64,000 nt of DNA, from NCBI RefSeq assembly GCF_900095025.1, contig NZ_FMBK01000009.1, forward strand, positions 62,001-126,000. Direction: 5' to 3'. The notes beneath the pieces were generated by a model. That model worked only from the letters and a program-made list of their open reading frames with translations. It was not told the origin of the DNA and searched no databases. Below, in pieces: positions 25,876 through 35,281 of this stretch. The number at the start of each line of letters is the position of its first letter. Positions within the stretch are counted from its first letter, which is position 1. Source of the stretch: Acinetobacter albensis (GTDB taxonomy: Bacteria; Pseudomonadota; Gammaproteobacteria; Pseudomonadales; Moraxellaceae). Made by a program: the position numbers and the translations under genes.

Positions 25876-28200
25876 TCAGCTCTTTGGCTGATATTGTTGA
25901 ACCACCCCATGCTTTGCATCGGAGGATGTAAAAAGTGTGGCATAAATAAATGAAAAAATAACACCCAGCAAAACCGTTAAGCCGAAACTGTGAATGGCAT
26001 AGGTATGACTAAAAGACAGCAAACCAAAACCAAAGAACGTCGACATCATGCACAGGAACAGAGCCATACCCACCACCTGTGGATGATCGTGTCCGTGGCG
26101 GTAGAAGATTGCATAGTCCACCCCAATCCCAATAATCAGGAAGGTGCCCATAATGCTGAATAAATTAATCTCGACACCCAGCCAGGCTTGAATCGCAAAA
26201 GTAGTCATTAAAGCCATACTGACAGGCAACACCAAAGGCAGAATAGATTTTTTTCCATAAAGTGCCCCTAAGCCAACGGCTAAAATCAGCAAAGCGCTGA
26301 GTAATAGCCACTGTGCCTGCACTCGATGCTGTTTAAACAATTCAGACAGTTGATGAACTGGACGTAACAGTTGTACATCAGCATTTTCAAGCTGTTGCAC
26401 GGCTTTGACGTCATGCACATTTTGCAACATCACCAAACGTTGTGTCGGACTCATCTGGAAAAAATGCAAGGGATGGTCTTTAAAGACTGCTTCGGTCAAT
26501 AACGGTTGGTCTTTTAAATGCGCTTGCCAGTTTAAAACATCGGCTGCGTTGAGCTGTAGTGCTTGCGCATATTTCACCAAAGCGGATTGAGGAATCGCCT
26601 GTAACATCGCGATATTGTGTTTTTGCTGCTCAAGCGAGGGAATCCACTGCCCTAAAGCTTGTACAGCATCTAGCTTTCCAGCCTGCTGCAAGGGCGTAAG
26701 CTCTGCCAGTAGTTGCTGTTCATGCCGCTCTAATTCTGCTGGGGTTCTGCCCTGTACCACAAAATATTCGCTGCTTTGCTGTTGCATAAAACGCGAACGA
26801 ATATATTGATCTTCCTGCTTTAAGGTGGCATCCATACTTTGCAGATTGCGGATGTCATCATTGCTTTTCAGGAAGACGAGACTACTACCCGTTACCAGTA
26901 GAATCAGTGAAATCATGCCATAGCGCAGCGTATTTCGACTCTGCACATAACTGCGTGCTTTGCCAATAAAGCCCAAAGCACGTATCGCAGGTTCCGCATT
27001 CAGCGTAGGCAAACGTGGCAGCAGTAAAATACTGGTTACCCATGCGGCACTCAGTCCAACCATGGAAAAGACCGCAATCTGTTTAAAGCCCGGAAATGGA
27101 GTAAAACTCAGCACCACATAGGCCAACAGCGTGGTCATTAGCCCCACAAATAAACTCGGCAATAATGGTTTTAAAACAGCAAATCCATCAATCTGTCGGT
27201 GCTGAGACTGCATGGCCATAAAGTAAAATGAAAAATCGACACAGACCCCAATCAAACTGGCGCCAAAGACCAGTGTCATCAAGTGAATTTCGCCGAACAC
27301 CCAATACGTCACCGCAAAGGCCACCAAGCTGCCTGTGCCGACCGCAACCATTTCCGTCAGCATCGGTCGTATCGAACGGAAGCCAAACCAGACCAGAAGC
27401 AAAATCCCGATGGTCGAACCCACGCCAATAGTGGAAATTTCCTCTTTGGCAGAGTTGGTGCCGAACTGTGCAAACAGCAGTGTACCTGTCCAGTGCGGTT
27501 TGACCTGCAACTGGCTGAGTTGCTGATTGATATTTTTAATAAACCCAGCAGTCTGCTCTTGGTAGGCAATGTTATAAGGGCTGTTGTTGAGCTGAAGTAC
27601 TATCAGGCGCGAGATACCTTGCTCATCACGAATCGTGGCAAAGCCCTGTTCTAAATTGATATCGGCATTATTTTGTAAAGCACTTAAACCGACTGCATAA
27701 CGCGGAAATAGTAGCAAGGGATCTTGCTTGAGCATTTCAGCCGTAATCGGCATGCCCGGACTCATCAGTTGTAATAAGCCTTGCTCCATCAATGCGGTAT
27801 CATCTTGCTCTTGCAAAATCTGCTGATCAGTCTTGGATAACAGCCCCGCCTTGTGTTGATACAACGCTTGGGCAAATTGATCAGGATCAAGCTGCGGACG
27901 AACAGGTAAAAATAGCTGACTTTGGTCGGCTTGGGTTTTGAGTGCTTGCGTTGCCTGTTCGAGTTGCTGATCCGTTTTGGCATCCAATAGCACAAAAACT
28001 TTGTCATTTAACTGCTGACTCACATATTGCTGTGCTTGTTCCAGATGAACATCCTGATGTGCCTCAGGCAGCAAAGCAAAAATATTGGTCTCAATCTTAA
28101 TACCTTTATTCAGCCAAGCCACGCCCAGTGCCAAAGCAATGACACACAGCACCAACAGCCAAAGGGTGCTAAATTTATTTTGCCAATTGGAAAAGCGCAT
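25876..28200 (-). CDS. MMPL/RND-type lipid exporter of the aryl polyene cluster
   Basis: A 774-residue inner-membrane exporter. There is one N-terminal membrane helix, a large periplasmic domain, a cluster of helices (from GVGSTIGILLLVWFGFRS), a second periplasmic domain and a second helix cluster (VGLGALYGKKS onward), the duplicated RND layout. GVCVDFSFYF and GIGVDYAIFY are the paired helix-4-like motifs with the intramembrane Asp. It probably moves the polyene-lipid across the inner membrane. It overlaps the LolA-like gene by 26 bp. Confidence 0.88.
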   Translation of the reverse strand: MRFSNWQNKFSTLWLLVLCVIALALGVAWLNKGIKIETNIFALLPEAHQDVHLEQAQQYVSQQLNDKVFVLLDAKTDQQLEQATQALKTQADQSQLFLPVRPQLDPDQFAQALYQHKAGLLSKTDQQILQEQDDTALMEQGLLQLMSPGMPITAEMLKQDPLLLFPRYAVGLSALQNNADINLEQGFATIRDEQGISRLIVLQLNNSPYNIAYQEQTAGFIKNINQQLSQLQVKPHWTGTLLFAQFGTNSAKEEISTIGVGSTIGILLLVWFGFRSIRPMLTEMVAVGTGSLVAFAVTYWVFGEIHLMTLVFGASLIGVCVDFSFYFMAMQSQHRQIDGFAVLKPLLPSLFVGLMTTLLAYVVLSFTPFPGFKQIAVFSMVGLSAAWVTSILLLPRLPTLNAEPAIRALGFIGKARSYVQSRNTLRYGMISLILLVTGSSLVFLKSNDDIRNLQSMDATLKQEDQYIRSRFMQQQSSEYFVVQGRTPAELERHEQQLLAELTPLQQAGKLDAVQALGQWIPSLEQQKHNIAMLQAIPQSALVKYAQALQLNAADVLNWQAHLKDQPLLTEAVFKDHPLHFFQMSPTQRLVMLQNVHDVKAVQQLENADVQLLRPVHQLSELFKQHRVQAQWLLLSALLILAVGLGALYGKKSILPLVLPVSMALMTTFAIQAWLGVEINLFSIMGTFLIIGIGVDYAIFYRHGHDHPQVVGMALFLCMMSTFFGFGLLSFSHTYAIHSFGLTVLLGVIFSFIYATLFTSSDAKHGVVQQYQPKS

Positions 28201-28816
28201 TTTCCGCAGCCGTTAAAGTTTGAGGTTGAGCCGTTTGCTGGCTAAAACGAATGATGGTGCGGTTATTGACTTGTTCCAAAATGGTAATACGGTCCACATA
28301 ACGCTGACCTTGCGCATCGACTTGAACAAAAAGCTTTTTAAATAGACTGCTTTTAGGCGTTAAGCTGACATTCCACTGCGTCGGACTGTAATTGGCAGAC
28401 ACCACATTAAAGTTTTTAGCGAGTGCCGCTTCGTTGCCCGACATTAACTGTAAAAACATCGTCGCTACAGAGCCATAGGGGGTCTTATCGACTTCGATTT
28501 GACTGGACGTTCGCTGCGTCTTTTGTACCAACTTACGCGGTGTCACCACCAAATCGGCTTTAACTGGACTTTGAATTTGCCACAGTACACCTTGGTTTTT
28601 GCTGAACAGCACCGTGCCTTTGGACACATAAGTTTTGTTCAAAGCGGCCAGTTTTTTCTGCTGCTCAAATTGGGCACGCACCACAGGCGTTGCACCGAGC
28701 TGAGCAAACACCTGCTTCAATTCAGTATTTTGCGCACTCACTGCGGGAGCAAGCAAAGTCATCACACTGACTGCACACACAACCAAAATCGGCTTAGAGA
28801 ATTTGTATCGAATCAT
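28175..28816 (-). CDS. LolA-like periplasmic lipid carrier
   Basis: An outer-membrane lipoprotein-carrier homologue of 213 residues from the ATG at 28816; a start at 28852 would overlap the thioesterase gene. A signal peptide ends near VSA. The body is the LolA-type half-barrel: VRAQFEQQKKLAALNKTYVSKGTVLFSK, GVLWQIQSP and DRITILEQ. With the MMPL exporter and the DUF3261 lipoprotein it probably carries the hydrophobic product to the outer membrane. Confidence 0.82.
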   Translation of the reverse strand: MIRYKFSKPILVVCAVSVMTLLAPAVSAQNTELKQVFAQLGATPVVRAQFEQQKKLAALNKTYVSKGTVLFSKNQGVLWQIQSPVKADLVVTPRKLVQKTQRTSSQIEVDKTPYGSVATMFLQLMSGNEAALAKNFNVVSANYSPTQWNVSLTPKSSLFKKLFVQVDAQGQRYVDRITILEQVNNRTIIRFSQQTAQPQTLTAAENALFQLAK

Positions 28817-28823
28817 ACTCGCA

Positions 28824-29249
28824 TTACTCCGCTTTAAATTCAGGCCATGCATTTAAACAGTCCAGCAACACCTGTGGCGACTGGAAGCACATTTCACGTT
28901 TTTCAATGTGTACCGCCACTTGTGAGGTATAACCCTTGGTCAGCTTTCTGCCCGAAACCGCATCGAAAATCAGATATTCAATTTTCAAACGGTTTTCCCA
29001 TTCTTTTAAAATGGCACGCACGCGAATTTTTTGTTCAAACTCGATACCTTGTACATAACGGACATGACTTTCAATCACAGGCCATGCGTAGCCCGAGTCG
29101 CGCATTTGATTATAGTTGTAATGAAATTGATCCAGCAGTTTGCAGCGCGCAATTTCAAAATATTTTAAATAATGGCCGTGCCACACCACATTCATGGTAT
29201 CGACATCATGAAAAGGCACCTCAATCATTACATCAGCATGCATGCTCAT
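28824..29249 (-). CDS. Acyl-CoA/ACP thioesterase, 4-hydroxybenzoyl-CoA thioesterase family
   Basis: A 141-residue hotdog thioesterase. The catalytic motif FHDVDTMNVVWHGHYLKYFE carries the Asp, the following NVVWHG and the Tyr/Glu of the 4HBT family. It may release the finished polyene acid or edit stalled ACPs. It lies directly after the ammonia-lyase gene. Confidence 0.87.
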   Translation of the reverse strand: MSMHADVMIEVPFHDVDTMNVVWHGHYLKYFEIARCKLLDQFHYNYNQMRDSGYAWPVIESHVRYVQGIEFEQKIRVRAILKEWENRLKIEYLIFDAVSGRKLTKGYTSQVAVHIEKREMCFQSPQVLLDCLNAWPEFKAE

Positions 29250-29252
29250 TTC

Positions 29253-30785
29253 CTATGAATATTGAACAGCAACGCTGTTTAACAGTTCTAAATGTTCAAA
29301 GCGATTAACCAGCGCCTGAAGCTCTTGTTGCAAAGGACGATCTTCCTCTACATAGGTGAAACTCTGAAGCACCCAATGTTGAAATGCTGTTAAAACAGGG
29401 CTGAGTTCTGTATCTACACCTTTGAGTTTAACCGCCTGAACCGCTGCACAACTGAGTGCTGCAATCACTTGTTCGGTTAAGGTAATGATACGGCTAGCAT
29501 CACGCGCGGCAATAGTGCCCATACTGACTTTATCTTGATTATGACATTCGGTTGAGCGTGAGAAAATCGATGCAGCAAGTGTCTGTTTTAAGGCTTCTGC
29601 CGTCCACGCTGAAACCGCGATTTGCACCGCTTTAAAACCATGATTCAACGGCAAGCGCTCAGGACTAGAACCCGTTAAATTGCGTGGCAAACCATTGTTC
29701 ATTTTATAGTCCACCAACTGTGCCAACTGACGATCCATCAGGTCAGCAATATTGGCAATCATAATTTTCAGGCTGTCCATGGCTTGGGCAATATGTCCAC
29801 CATAGAAATGTCCACCATGCAGTACACGCAGATTCACAGGATCAATCAATGGATTATCATTGCTTGAGTTCAGCTCATTTTCAATAAACTGACGCAGCCA
29901 CAGTTTAGAGTCTTCAAACACCCCAATCACATGCGGTGCACAGCGCAGTGAATAACGGTCTTGCAAGCGTGAACTTTGGTGTTCAGTTTGTACTTCACTG
30001 TTTAACCAGTCACGTAATTGGGCTGCAATATGTTGTTGTCCCAGATGTGGTTTTTGTGCAAACAAGACTTCATCAAAATGGCTTGGATTCCCTTCTAAAG
30101 CTAAAACATTCAATGCGGTAATCAAAGTACTGGCAAAAGAAATCTGTTCTGCTTTTTTATAGTTTAGGCAGGCGATGGCAGTCATGACCGCTGTACCATT
30201 CATCAGGGCCAAGCCTTCTTTAGGACGCATTACCAAAGGCTGCAAGCCTTTTTCGGCATACACTTGTGCAATTGGCACGATCTGACCTTGATAGTACACA
30301 TCGCGCTCACCGACCAATGCCCCAGCGATATAAGACAAAGGCGTCAAGTCACCACTGGCACCCACCGAACCTTCAGAGGGAATCACAGGAATCACATCTT
30401 CATTCAGCATCCAGACCAAACGCTGTAACAAGGCATGGGAGACACCCGAATAGCCGCGTGCCAAAGAACATAAACGCACTACAACTACAGCACGCGCCGT
30501 AATCAAGTCTAAGTTTTGCCCCATGCCACAGCCATGAAAACGCGATAAATGTAGCGGCAGCTCATGCACTTGGTGGGCTGGAATTTCAACCAAGCACGAG
30601 TCGCCATAACCCGTGGTCACGCCATAAATGACGCCTTCGTCTTGCAACAGCTGATCAAGGAAATCTGCGCCGCGTTGGATCAGTGCTGTCCATTCCGCGG
30701 ATACGGGCAAGGCCACCTGTTTTTCTTTACGCGCTACAGCCACAACATCTTCAATACTGAGCGGATTTTCCCCAACAATTAACAC
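29253..30785 (-). CDS. Aromatic amino acid ammonia-lyase (HAL/PAL/TAL family), probable starter-unit enzyme
   Basis: Eliminates ammonia from an aromatic amino acid, most likely tyrosine, to give the cinnamate-type aryl starter. It has 510 residues with the self-cyclising MIO triad in GSVGASGDLTPLSYIAGAL, plus YGVTTGYGDS, GLALMNGTAVMT and SSNDNPLIDP. The substrate loop reads LSRFHGCGMG. Its place inside an APE cluster argues against histidine as substrate; Phe versus Tyr cannot be settled here. Confidence 0.9.
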   Translation of the reverse strand: MLIVGENPLSIEDVVAVARKEKQVALPVSAEWTALIQRGADFLDQLLQDEGVIYGVTTGYGDSCLVEIPAHQVHELPLHLSRFHGCGMGQNLDLITARAVVVVRLCSLARGYSGVSHALLQRLVWMLNEDVIPVIPSEGSVGASGDLTPLSYIAGALVGERDVYYQGQIVPIAQVYAEKGLQPLVMRPKEGLALMNGTAVMTAIACLNYKKAEQISFASTLITALNVLALEGNPSHFDEVLFAQKPHLGQQHIAAQLRDWLNSEVQTEHQSSRLQDRYSLRCAPHVIGVFEDSKLWLRQFIENELNSSNDNPLIDPVNLRVLHGGHFYGGHIAQAMDSLKIMIANIADLMDRQLAQLVDYKMNNGLPRNLTGSSPERLPLNHGFKAVQIAVSAWTAEALKQTLAASIFSRSTECHNQDKVSMGTIAARDASRIITLTEQVIAALSCAAVQAVKLKGVDTELSPVLTAFQHWVLQSFTYVEEDRPLQQELQALVNRFEHLELLNSVAVQYS

Positions 30786-30790
30786 AAGAC

Positions 30791-31723
30791 TTATCCTTTA
30801 TTCCAAAAATTATAAAAATTAAACCATTGATAGGGCGCGCGTATACAATGCTGTTCCAATAGCTCCACATACTGTCGTGTGGTCTGTTGCATGGCATGTA
30901 AACGCTCTTTACGTGGCCAATTTAACTGCTCCGCTACTTGGTGAATATGCACTTCAAAATGTGTATCTACTCGATAGCAAAACACCGCCAACACAGGTGC
31001 TTTCAACAAACTGGCCAAAATCCACGCCCCTTGGGGCCACAGCGCTTGCTCGCCTAAAAAAGCAACCGATTGTACCCGATCCGACTGCACGGGTACGCGG
31101 TCTGCCGCTACAATCACCCATTCACCTTGATCCAACTTATCCTGTAAAATCAGTGCTGTTTCAATCCCCAACTCATCCACCGAAATTAAATTAACATCTG
31201 CCTGTTCATTCAATTTTTTTAAAAATGCATTGAACTTAGTGGCATGTTTTTGATAGACCAGTACATTAATTTTTTGTGGATGCTCTGATTTGATGGCACG
31301 AAGCAATTCAATATTGCCAAAGTGCGACACCACAATCACCGCACCTTTTTGATAGTGCGAACGAAAGTGTGCATGACCATGCAGCTTTAAGTTCTGCTCA
31401 GGAATATGCCCAAGCCATCCCTCAATTTTATCTAAAATACATTCGCCAAAATGCATCAAATGCGTATAGCTGTACCACAGCTGCGGCTCAGCCTGAAACG
31501 GCGACTGCACACCTGCAAAATGATGCAGTTTTTTTAAGTACAACAGCGAAGCCTGACGCGTTGTATTGGAAAAAATCCAGTACCATAAAATTACAAAGTA
31601 CAATATAACTCTGCACAACCAACGTCCACCCAAGCGGTAGAAACCGAGCATCAGCATCAGCGGTATCATCCCGCCCCGCTCTTTCACGGCGCTCCATTTC
31701 TGCATATGCTTCTCTGACCGCAT
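30791..31723 (-). CDS. LpxL/HtrB-like membrane acyltransferase
   Basis: A 310-residue protein with an N-terminal membrane anchor and the lauroyl-acyltransferase HX4E motif VVSHFGNIELL; the later VIVAADRVPV and the PQGAWILASLLKAPV stretch fit the family. It likely transfers an acyl chain during assembly of the membrane-anchored aryl polyene lipid. Its start overlaps the stop of the glycosyltransferase gene. Confidence 0.82.
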   Translation of the reverse strand: MRSEKHMQKWSAVKERGGMIPLMLMLGFYRLGGRWLCRVILYFVILWYWIFSNTTRQASLLYLKKLHHFAGVQSPFQAEPQLWYSYTHLMHFGECILDKIEGWLGHIPEQNLKLHGHAHFRSHYQKGAVIVVSHFGNIELLRAIKSEHPQKINVLVYQKHATKFNAFLKKLNEQADVNLISVDELGIETALILQDKLDQGEWVIVAADRVPVQSDRVQSVAFLGEQALWPQGAWILASLLKAPVLAVFCYRVDTHFEVHIHQVAEQLNWPRKERLHAMQQTTRQYVELLEQHCIRAPYQWFNFYNFWNKG

Positions 31724-32457
31724 TAGCCTTTCACTTTCTGATAAATCAGTTTGGGGAAACGCAGCAGCATGCCACCCAACAAACGACTATGCGCACGCGC
31801 CATGCCCAAATTGTCCCGCCAAACATCAAAGTGTGAAATACCATCTTCAGGGTAAATCACATGGGTAGGCAGATTGATAAACCGCACATTGTCCCATTTC
31901 AAACGTACCAAAATTTCCGAATCAAAGCCCATCCGCGGTTGAAACTTGGCTGTGTTTAGAATGTTCACTGTCTGAGCCAGAGGGTAAATGCGAAAGCCAC
32001 ACATGCTGTCCTTAATGTCAAAAGACAGACTGTTAATCCACACCCAAATATGCGTTGCATAACGGCCATAAAGACGTTTTTTCGGAACAGTTTCATCAAA
32101 GATCGGCTGACCAATAATCATTGCCTCGGGGTGTTGGATGGATGTTTCTAAAAAACGCTGCACATCCTGCCAATCATGCTGTCCGTCAGCATCCAGTTGC
32201 AAGGCATGACTATAACCACATTGAAAGGCATGCTTTAGACCCGTGATCACTGCCTGCCCCTTACCCTGATTGTGTATATGCTCGACCAAATCAACCCATG
32301 GGTAGTCACTCGCGAGCTGATGTAAAACTGCCGTACAATCGGCGTCACTGCCATCGTTCACCATAATAATAGGTAACTCAAAGCCACTCAAATGTGATAG
32401 CAACGCAGCCAAATAATGTGGATGGTTATACACAGGAATCACAAAGCAGTGTTTCAT
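31723..32457 (-). CDS. Family 2 glycosyltransferase of the aryl polyene cluster
   Basis: A 244-residue cytoplasmic GT-A enzyme. It shows VIPVYNHPHYLAAL, MVNDGSDADC, the DxD-type LDADGQHDWQD and MCGFRIYP. In APE clusters this family is thought to add a sugar to the lipid carrier of the polyene. Here it is separate from, but coupled to, the acyltransferase gene. Confidence 0.86.
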   Translation of the reverse strand: MKHCFVIPVYNHPHYLAALLSHLSGFELPIIMVNDGSDADCTAVLHQLASDYPWVDLVEHIHNQGKGQAVITGLKHAFQCGYSHALQLDADGQHDWQDVQRFLETSIQHPEAMIIGQPIFDETVPKKRLYGRYATHIWVWINSLSFDIKDSMCGFRIYPLAQTVNILNTAKFQPRMGFDSEILVRLKWDNVRFINLPTHVIYPEDGISHFDVWRDNLGMARAHSRLLGGMLLRFPKLIYQKVKG

Positions 32458-32471
32458 TTTTATCTCTCGGC

Positions 32472-34133
32472 TTAAACGTCTGAAGGGACAGCAAACAGCA
32501 AACGTCCTGATGCCAATATTTTGTCACGATTTTTCAGTTCAAAACTGACTTTATGCGCTTTACGACTGAGCACCAGTTCCACCACTTGATAGGGTTGGAT
32601 CAGTCCTTGAAACTTTAACTGCTCAAAACCATTACACCACAATAAATCCGCCCAGTTTTGTTTGGCAAAATGCTGAATAAAACCAATTTGTCCTACGCCT
32701 GGATAAATAGGGAAGTTCGGAAAGTGGCCTTTAAAGCATTCCAGCTCTGGCACAAATTCTAAAGCATAACTGATCTGCGTATCCTGAGATTGCTGTTTCA
32801 GCACAACGGGCAAGATCATCGGCTGAAAGAGTGATTTTAAATACTGTTTATTCAGCTTCGATTGTGCATTTTGTGGCATTTGCGTTAAGAATCGCCACTG
32901 CCGCGGAATCGCAATGCTTTCCAGTTTGTTTTGCAATTGTTTTTTCAGTTGTGCGGTGAATACTGCTTTGCCCTTTTCAATGAGCAGTACACGAGCTTCC
33001 TCGGTCAGCACAGCCACCACCGCCAAAATCTGGCGCTGTTCTTTTTCATGAATTAGGACATGGCAATGCTGTATTTCGACCAACTCAACAATTTTTACTT
33101 CAATCGCATCGAGACTTAAACGCTTTTCTTCAAGTTTAACAATGCGGTCCAAACGTCCCAATAACTGAAATGGACTTTTAGGGTTTTGTGCATCCATAAG
33201 CTTTACTTTATCACCTGTCAAAATCCAATCCGCGCTAAAAGCATGGTTAGTTTTGACGGCTAACTCTTGCTGTTCAACGCACTGAATGTCGACATTGGCA
33301 AAGGGGGTCCATAACGCATCATCTGCCTGACGGTGGGCAATCCCGCCTGTTTCAGAACTGCCAAATACTTCGGTAATCGGACGGTTCAGCAAAGGACGTA
33401 CGCCTGCATCCAACTTTCCTCCCGAAGAATAGACCCTATGGCAGTCTTGCAATATCACATCTGTAGTCCAGCGCTTCAACAATGCAGGGCTGGAAATCAG
33501 ATAATTGGGCAGCTGCACATGGGCAATTTTCTTTTGGCTATCGACCACATCTTCAGGGAAAGCCAGTTGTTTTTGATAGAAACTGCGTCCACTGGCTAAG
33601 GGCCACAACAGCTTAAACAACAAACCATAAATATGCTGATGACTCACCGTAGCGATCGCAACCGCTTGCTCAGGCAAATCAAAACTGTCTTCTAAACCAC
33701 AGACTTCATTGAATAACTGTTGCAAGCTGCGCGGAATCTTTTTCGGCTGTCCAGTTGAGCCCGAAGTATAAAAATACAGCTGAGCCTGATTGAGAAAGGC
33801 AGCATCAAATTGAAGCTCGAAGGTTGACTCTGCTGTCGACGGCAAACGTTTTAAAAAATAAATCTGCTGTTCAGCCAGTTCTTTTTCTAAGTCGCTGACC
33901 CGATGCGGCGGCAACAGCACTTGCTTACCTGCTTGCAAGGCCGCGAATAACAACACTAAAAATTCATAACTGTGTTCTTGCCAAAGCGCCCATATAGGCT
34001 GTTCCAACTGCTGAATTTGCGCAGTCTGTTCAGCTACATCCAACCAAAAAGTGTGAAAGGAAACGGAACTTGAATCCGCCTGAATACACAGGGGACGCGA
34101 TGAATGGAGATGGTGTTGAAAATGACAAGACAT
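32472..34133 (-). CDS. AMP-forming acyl ligase fused to a FabA/FabZ-type dehydratase domain
   Basis: A 553-residue two-domain protein. Residues about 1-435 are an adenylate-forming ligase: FYTSGSTGQPKKIP is the phosphate loop, followed by FGSSETGGIAHRQ and LTGDKVKL. Residues about 450-553 are a hotdog dehydratase-like domain with CFKGHFPNFPIYPGV, the conserved His-Phe-Pro motif. The ligase would load the aryl acid onto an ACP; the dehydratase would work in elongation. These activities are often separate proteins in APE clusters. No strong ribosome-binding site is visible in the 78-bp gap before it. Confidence 0.85.
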   Translation of the reverse strand: MSCHFQHHLHSSRPLCIQADSSSVSFHTFWLDVAEQTAQIQQLEQPIWALWQEHSYEFLVLLFAALQAGKQVLLPPHRVSDLEKELAEQQIYFLKRLPSTAESTFELQFDAAFLNQAQLYFYTSGSTGQPKKIPRSLQQLFNEVCGLEDSFDLPEQAVAIATVSHQHIYGLLFKLLWPLASGRSFYQKQLAFPEDVVDSQKKIAHVQLPNYLISSPALLKRWTTDVILQDCHRVYSSGGKLDAGVRPLLNRPITEVFGSSETGGIAHRQADDALWTPFANVDIQCVEQQELAVKTNHAFSADWILTGDKVKLMDAQNPKSPFQLLGRLDRIVKLEEKRLSLDAIEVKIVELVEIQHCHVLIHEKEQRQILAVVAVLTEEARVLLIEKGKAVFTAQLKKQLQNKLESIAIPRQWRFLTQMPQNAQSKLNKQYLKSLFQPMILPVVLKQQSQDTQISYALEFVPELECFKGHFPNFPIYPGVGQIGFIQHFAKQNWADLLWCNGFEQLKFQGLIQPYQVVELVLSRKAHKVSFELKNRDKILASGRLLFAVPSDV

Positions 34134-34211
34134 AAAATGTGTTTTTAAAAACCGTATTTTTAATCGCTATAGTTCGAGGCCACTGTTTCAGTTGACCTAA
34201 CAGAGATGCTG

Positions 34212-34766
34212 TTATTTCTGTACCTGATGCAGTCGCTGCTGGCGTTTGCGCAACACAAACTCACCCAGTAACAGTCCACCCATCAAGAGATAAGAGATCA
34301 AGCCGTTATACAGCACCCAAATTTTCATCGGTGCGAAAAAAACGGTGATTAGCGCAATGACTGCATTGATGCAGAAAAACCCACACCAAACTTTGGTCAC
34401 TTGACGGGTCCACTCTACCCCTTCTTCGGGCAAATTAGGCTCTGCCAAACGTGCAAAACGTTCAATCATCGAAGGCGGTCGAATCAAGGTGCTGGCAAAA
34501 ATCAACAACGCCCCGAGACTCATAAAAACAGGATAGAGTTTAAGCCACGCATGATCTTTTAAAATCAAACTCAGCCCACCACATAAAATGGCAAAACCCG
34601 TCAAGGGCCACAGCAAAGCATTGCCCTTACTCAATAGACGCAAGATGCCCAGCGCAATCAATACCGCACTGACCCAGACATACTGTCCATGCGCTAAAGC
34701 ATAAGCCACAAAAAAAGGATAGAGGATCAATCCGACCCCTGCTATCCCTTTTAAAAGGTTGTTCAT
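34212..34766 (-). CDS. COG4648-type integral membrane protein
   Basis: A 184-residue protein with about five hydrophobic helices (for example LIYPFFVAYALAHG and VWVSAVLIALGILRLL) and a basic C-terminus. Proteins of this type recur in aryl polyene clusters; their function is not known. It overlaps the second ACP gene by 4 bp. Confidence 0.72.
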   Translation of the reverse strand: MNNLLKGIAGVGLILYPFFVAYALAHGQYVWVSAVLIALGILRLLSKGNALLWPLTGFAILCGGLSLILKDHAWLKLYPVFMSLGALLIFASTLIRPPSMIERFARLAEPNLPEEGVEWTRQVTKVWCGFFCINAVIALITVFFAPMKIWVLYNGLISYLLMGGLLLGEFVLRKRQQRLHQVQK

Positions 34767-35011
34767 GCAGTCGACATATTCTGAATTACGACCACCACAT
34801 CTTGTACGGTGCGCACATTTTTAAAGTCTTCAGGATTGACTTGCTTGCCTGTCAGTTCTTTAATTTTCACGACCAAATCAATGGCATCAATACTGTCAAC
34901 ATCGAGATCTGAAGCCAAGTTTGATTCTAACCGCACATCTTCAGGCGCAATTTCAAACAGCTCTTCCATCCATTCACGTAATTTTTCTAACACGGTTTCT
35001 TGTGCAAGCAT
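34763..35011 (-). CDS. Acyl carrier protein 2 of the aryl polyene cluster
   Basis: An 82-residue acidic helical ACP. The phosphopantetheine Ser is in DLDVDSIDAIDLVVKI; the DSID form replaces the DSLD of fatty-acid ACP. It lies 9 bp after the first ACP gene. Two ACPs suggest divided roles, for example starter loading versus elongation. Confidence 0.92.
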   Translation of the reverse strand: MLAQETVLEKLREWMEELFEIAPEDVRLESNLASDLDVDSIDAIDLVVKIKELTGKQVNPEDFKNVRTVQDVVVVIQNMSTA

Positions 35012-35020
35012 AGCAACCTC

Positions 35021-35281
35021 TTATGCTGTTTTCTGTGCTTCAACCAAAGCCACTAAGCTTTGAATTGATTTAAAATGTTCTTTGGTTTCTGCGGACTCTG
35101 CATTCAAATGAATGCCATAGCACTTTTTCAATGCCAAACCCAGTTCTAAAGCATCAATCGAGTCCAAACCCAGACCATCACCAAACAAAGGTGCGTCTGT
35201 ATCAATATCTTCAATACGGATGTCTTCAAGGGCGAGGACATCAATAATCATTTGCTTTAATTCATCAGCAAGATTGCTCAT
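35021..35281 (-). CDS. Acyl carrier protein 1 of the aryl polyene cluster
   Basis: An 86-residue ACP with the carrier Ser in GLGLDSIDALELGLAL. It overlaps the acyltransferase gene by 17 bp. It differs substantially from ACP 2, so it is not a recent duplicate. Confidence 0.92.
   Translation of the reverse strand: MSNLADELKQMIIDVLALEDIRIEDIDTDAPLFGDGLGLDSIDALELGLALKKCYGIHLNAESAETKEHFKSIQSLVALVEAQKTA

Noticed and set aside
27283..27654. 123-codon plus-strand frame opposite the MMPL exporter
   Set aside because: Antisense shadow of a conserved coding region in GC-richer codons.
28847..29308. 153-codon plus-strand frame opposite the thioesterase
   Set aside because: Antisense to an intact hotdog thioesterase gene; no motif or start signal.
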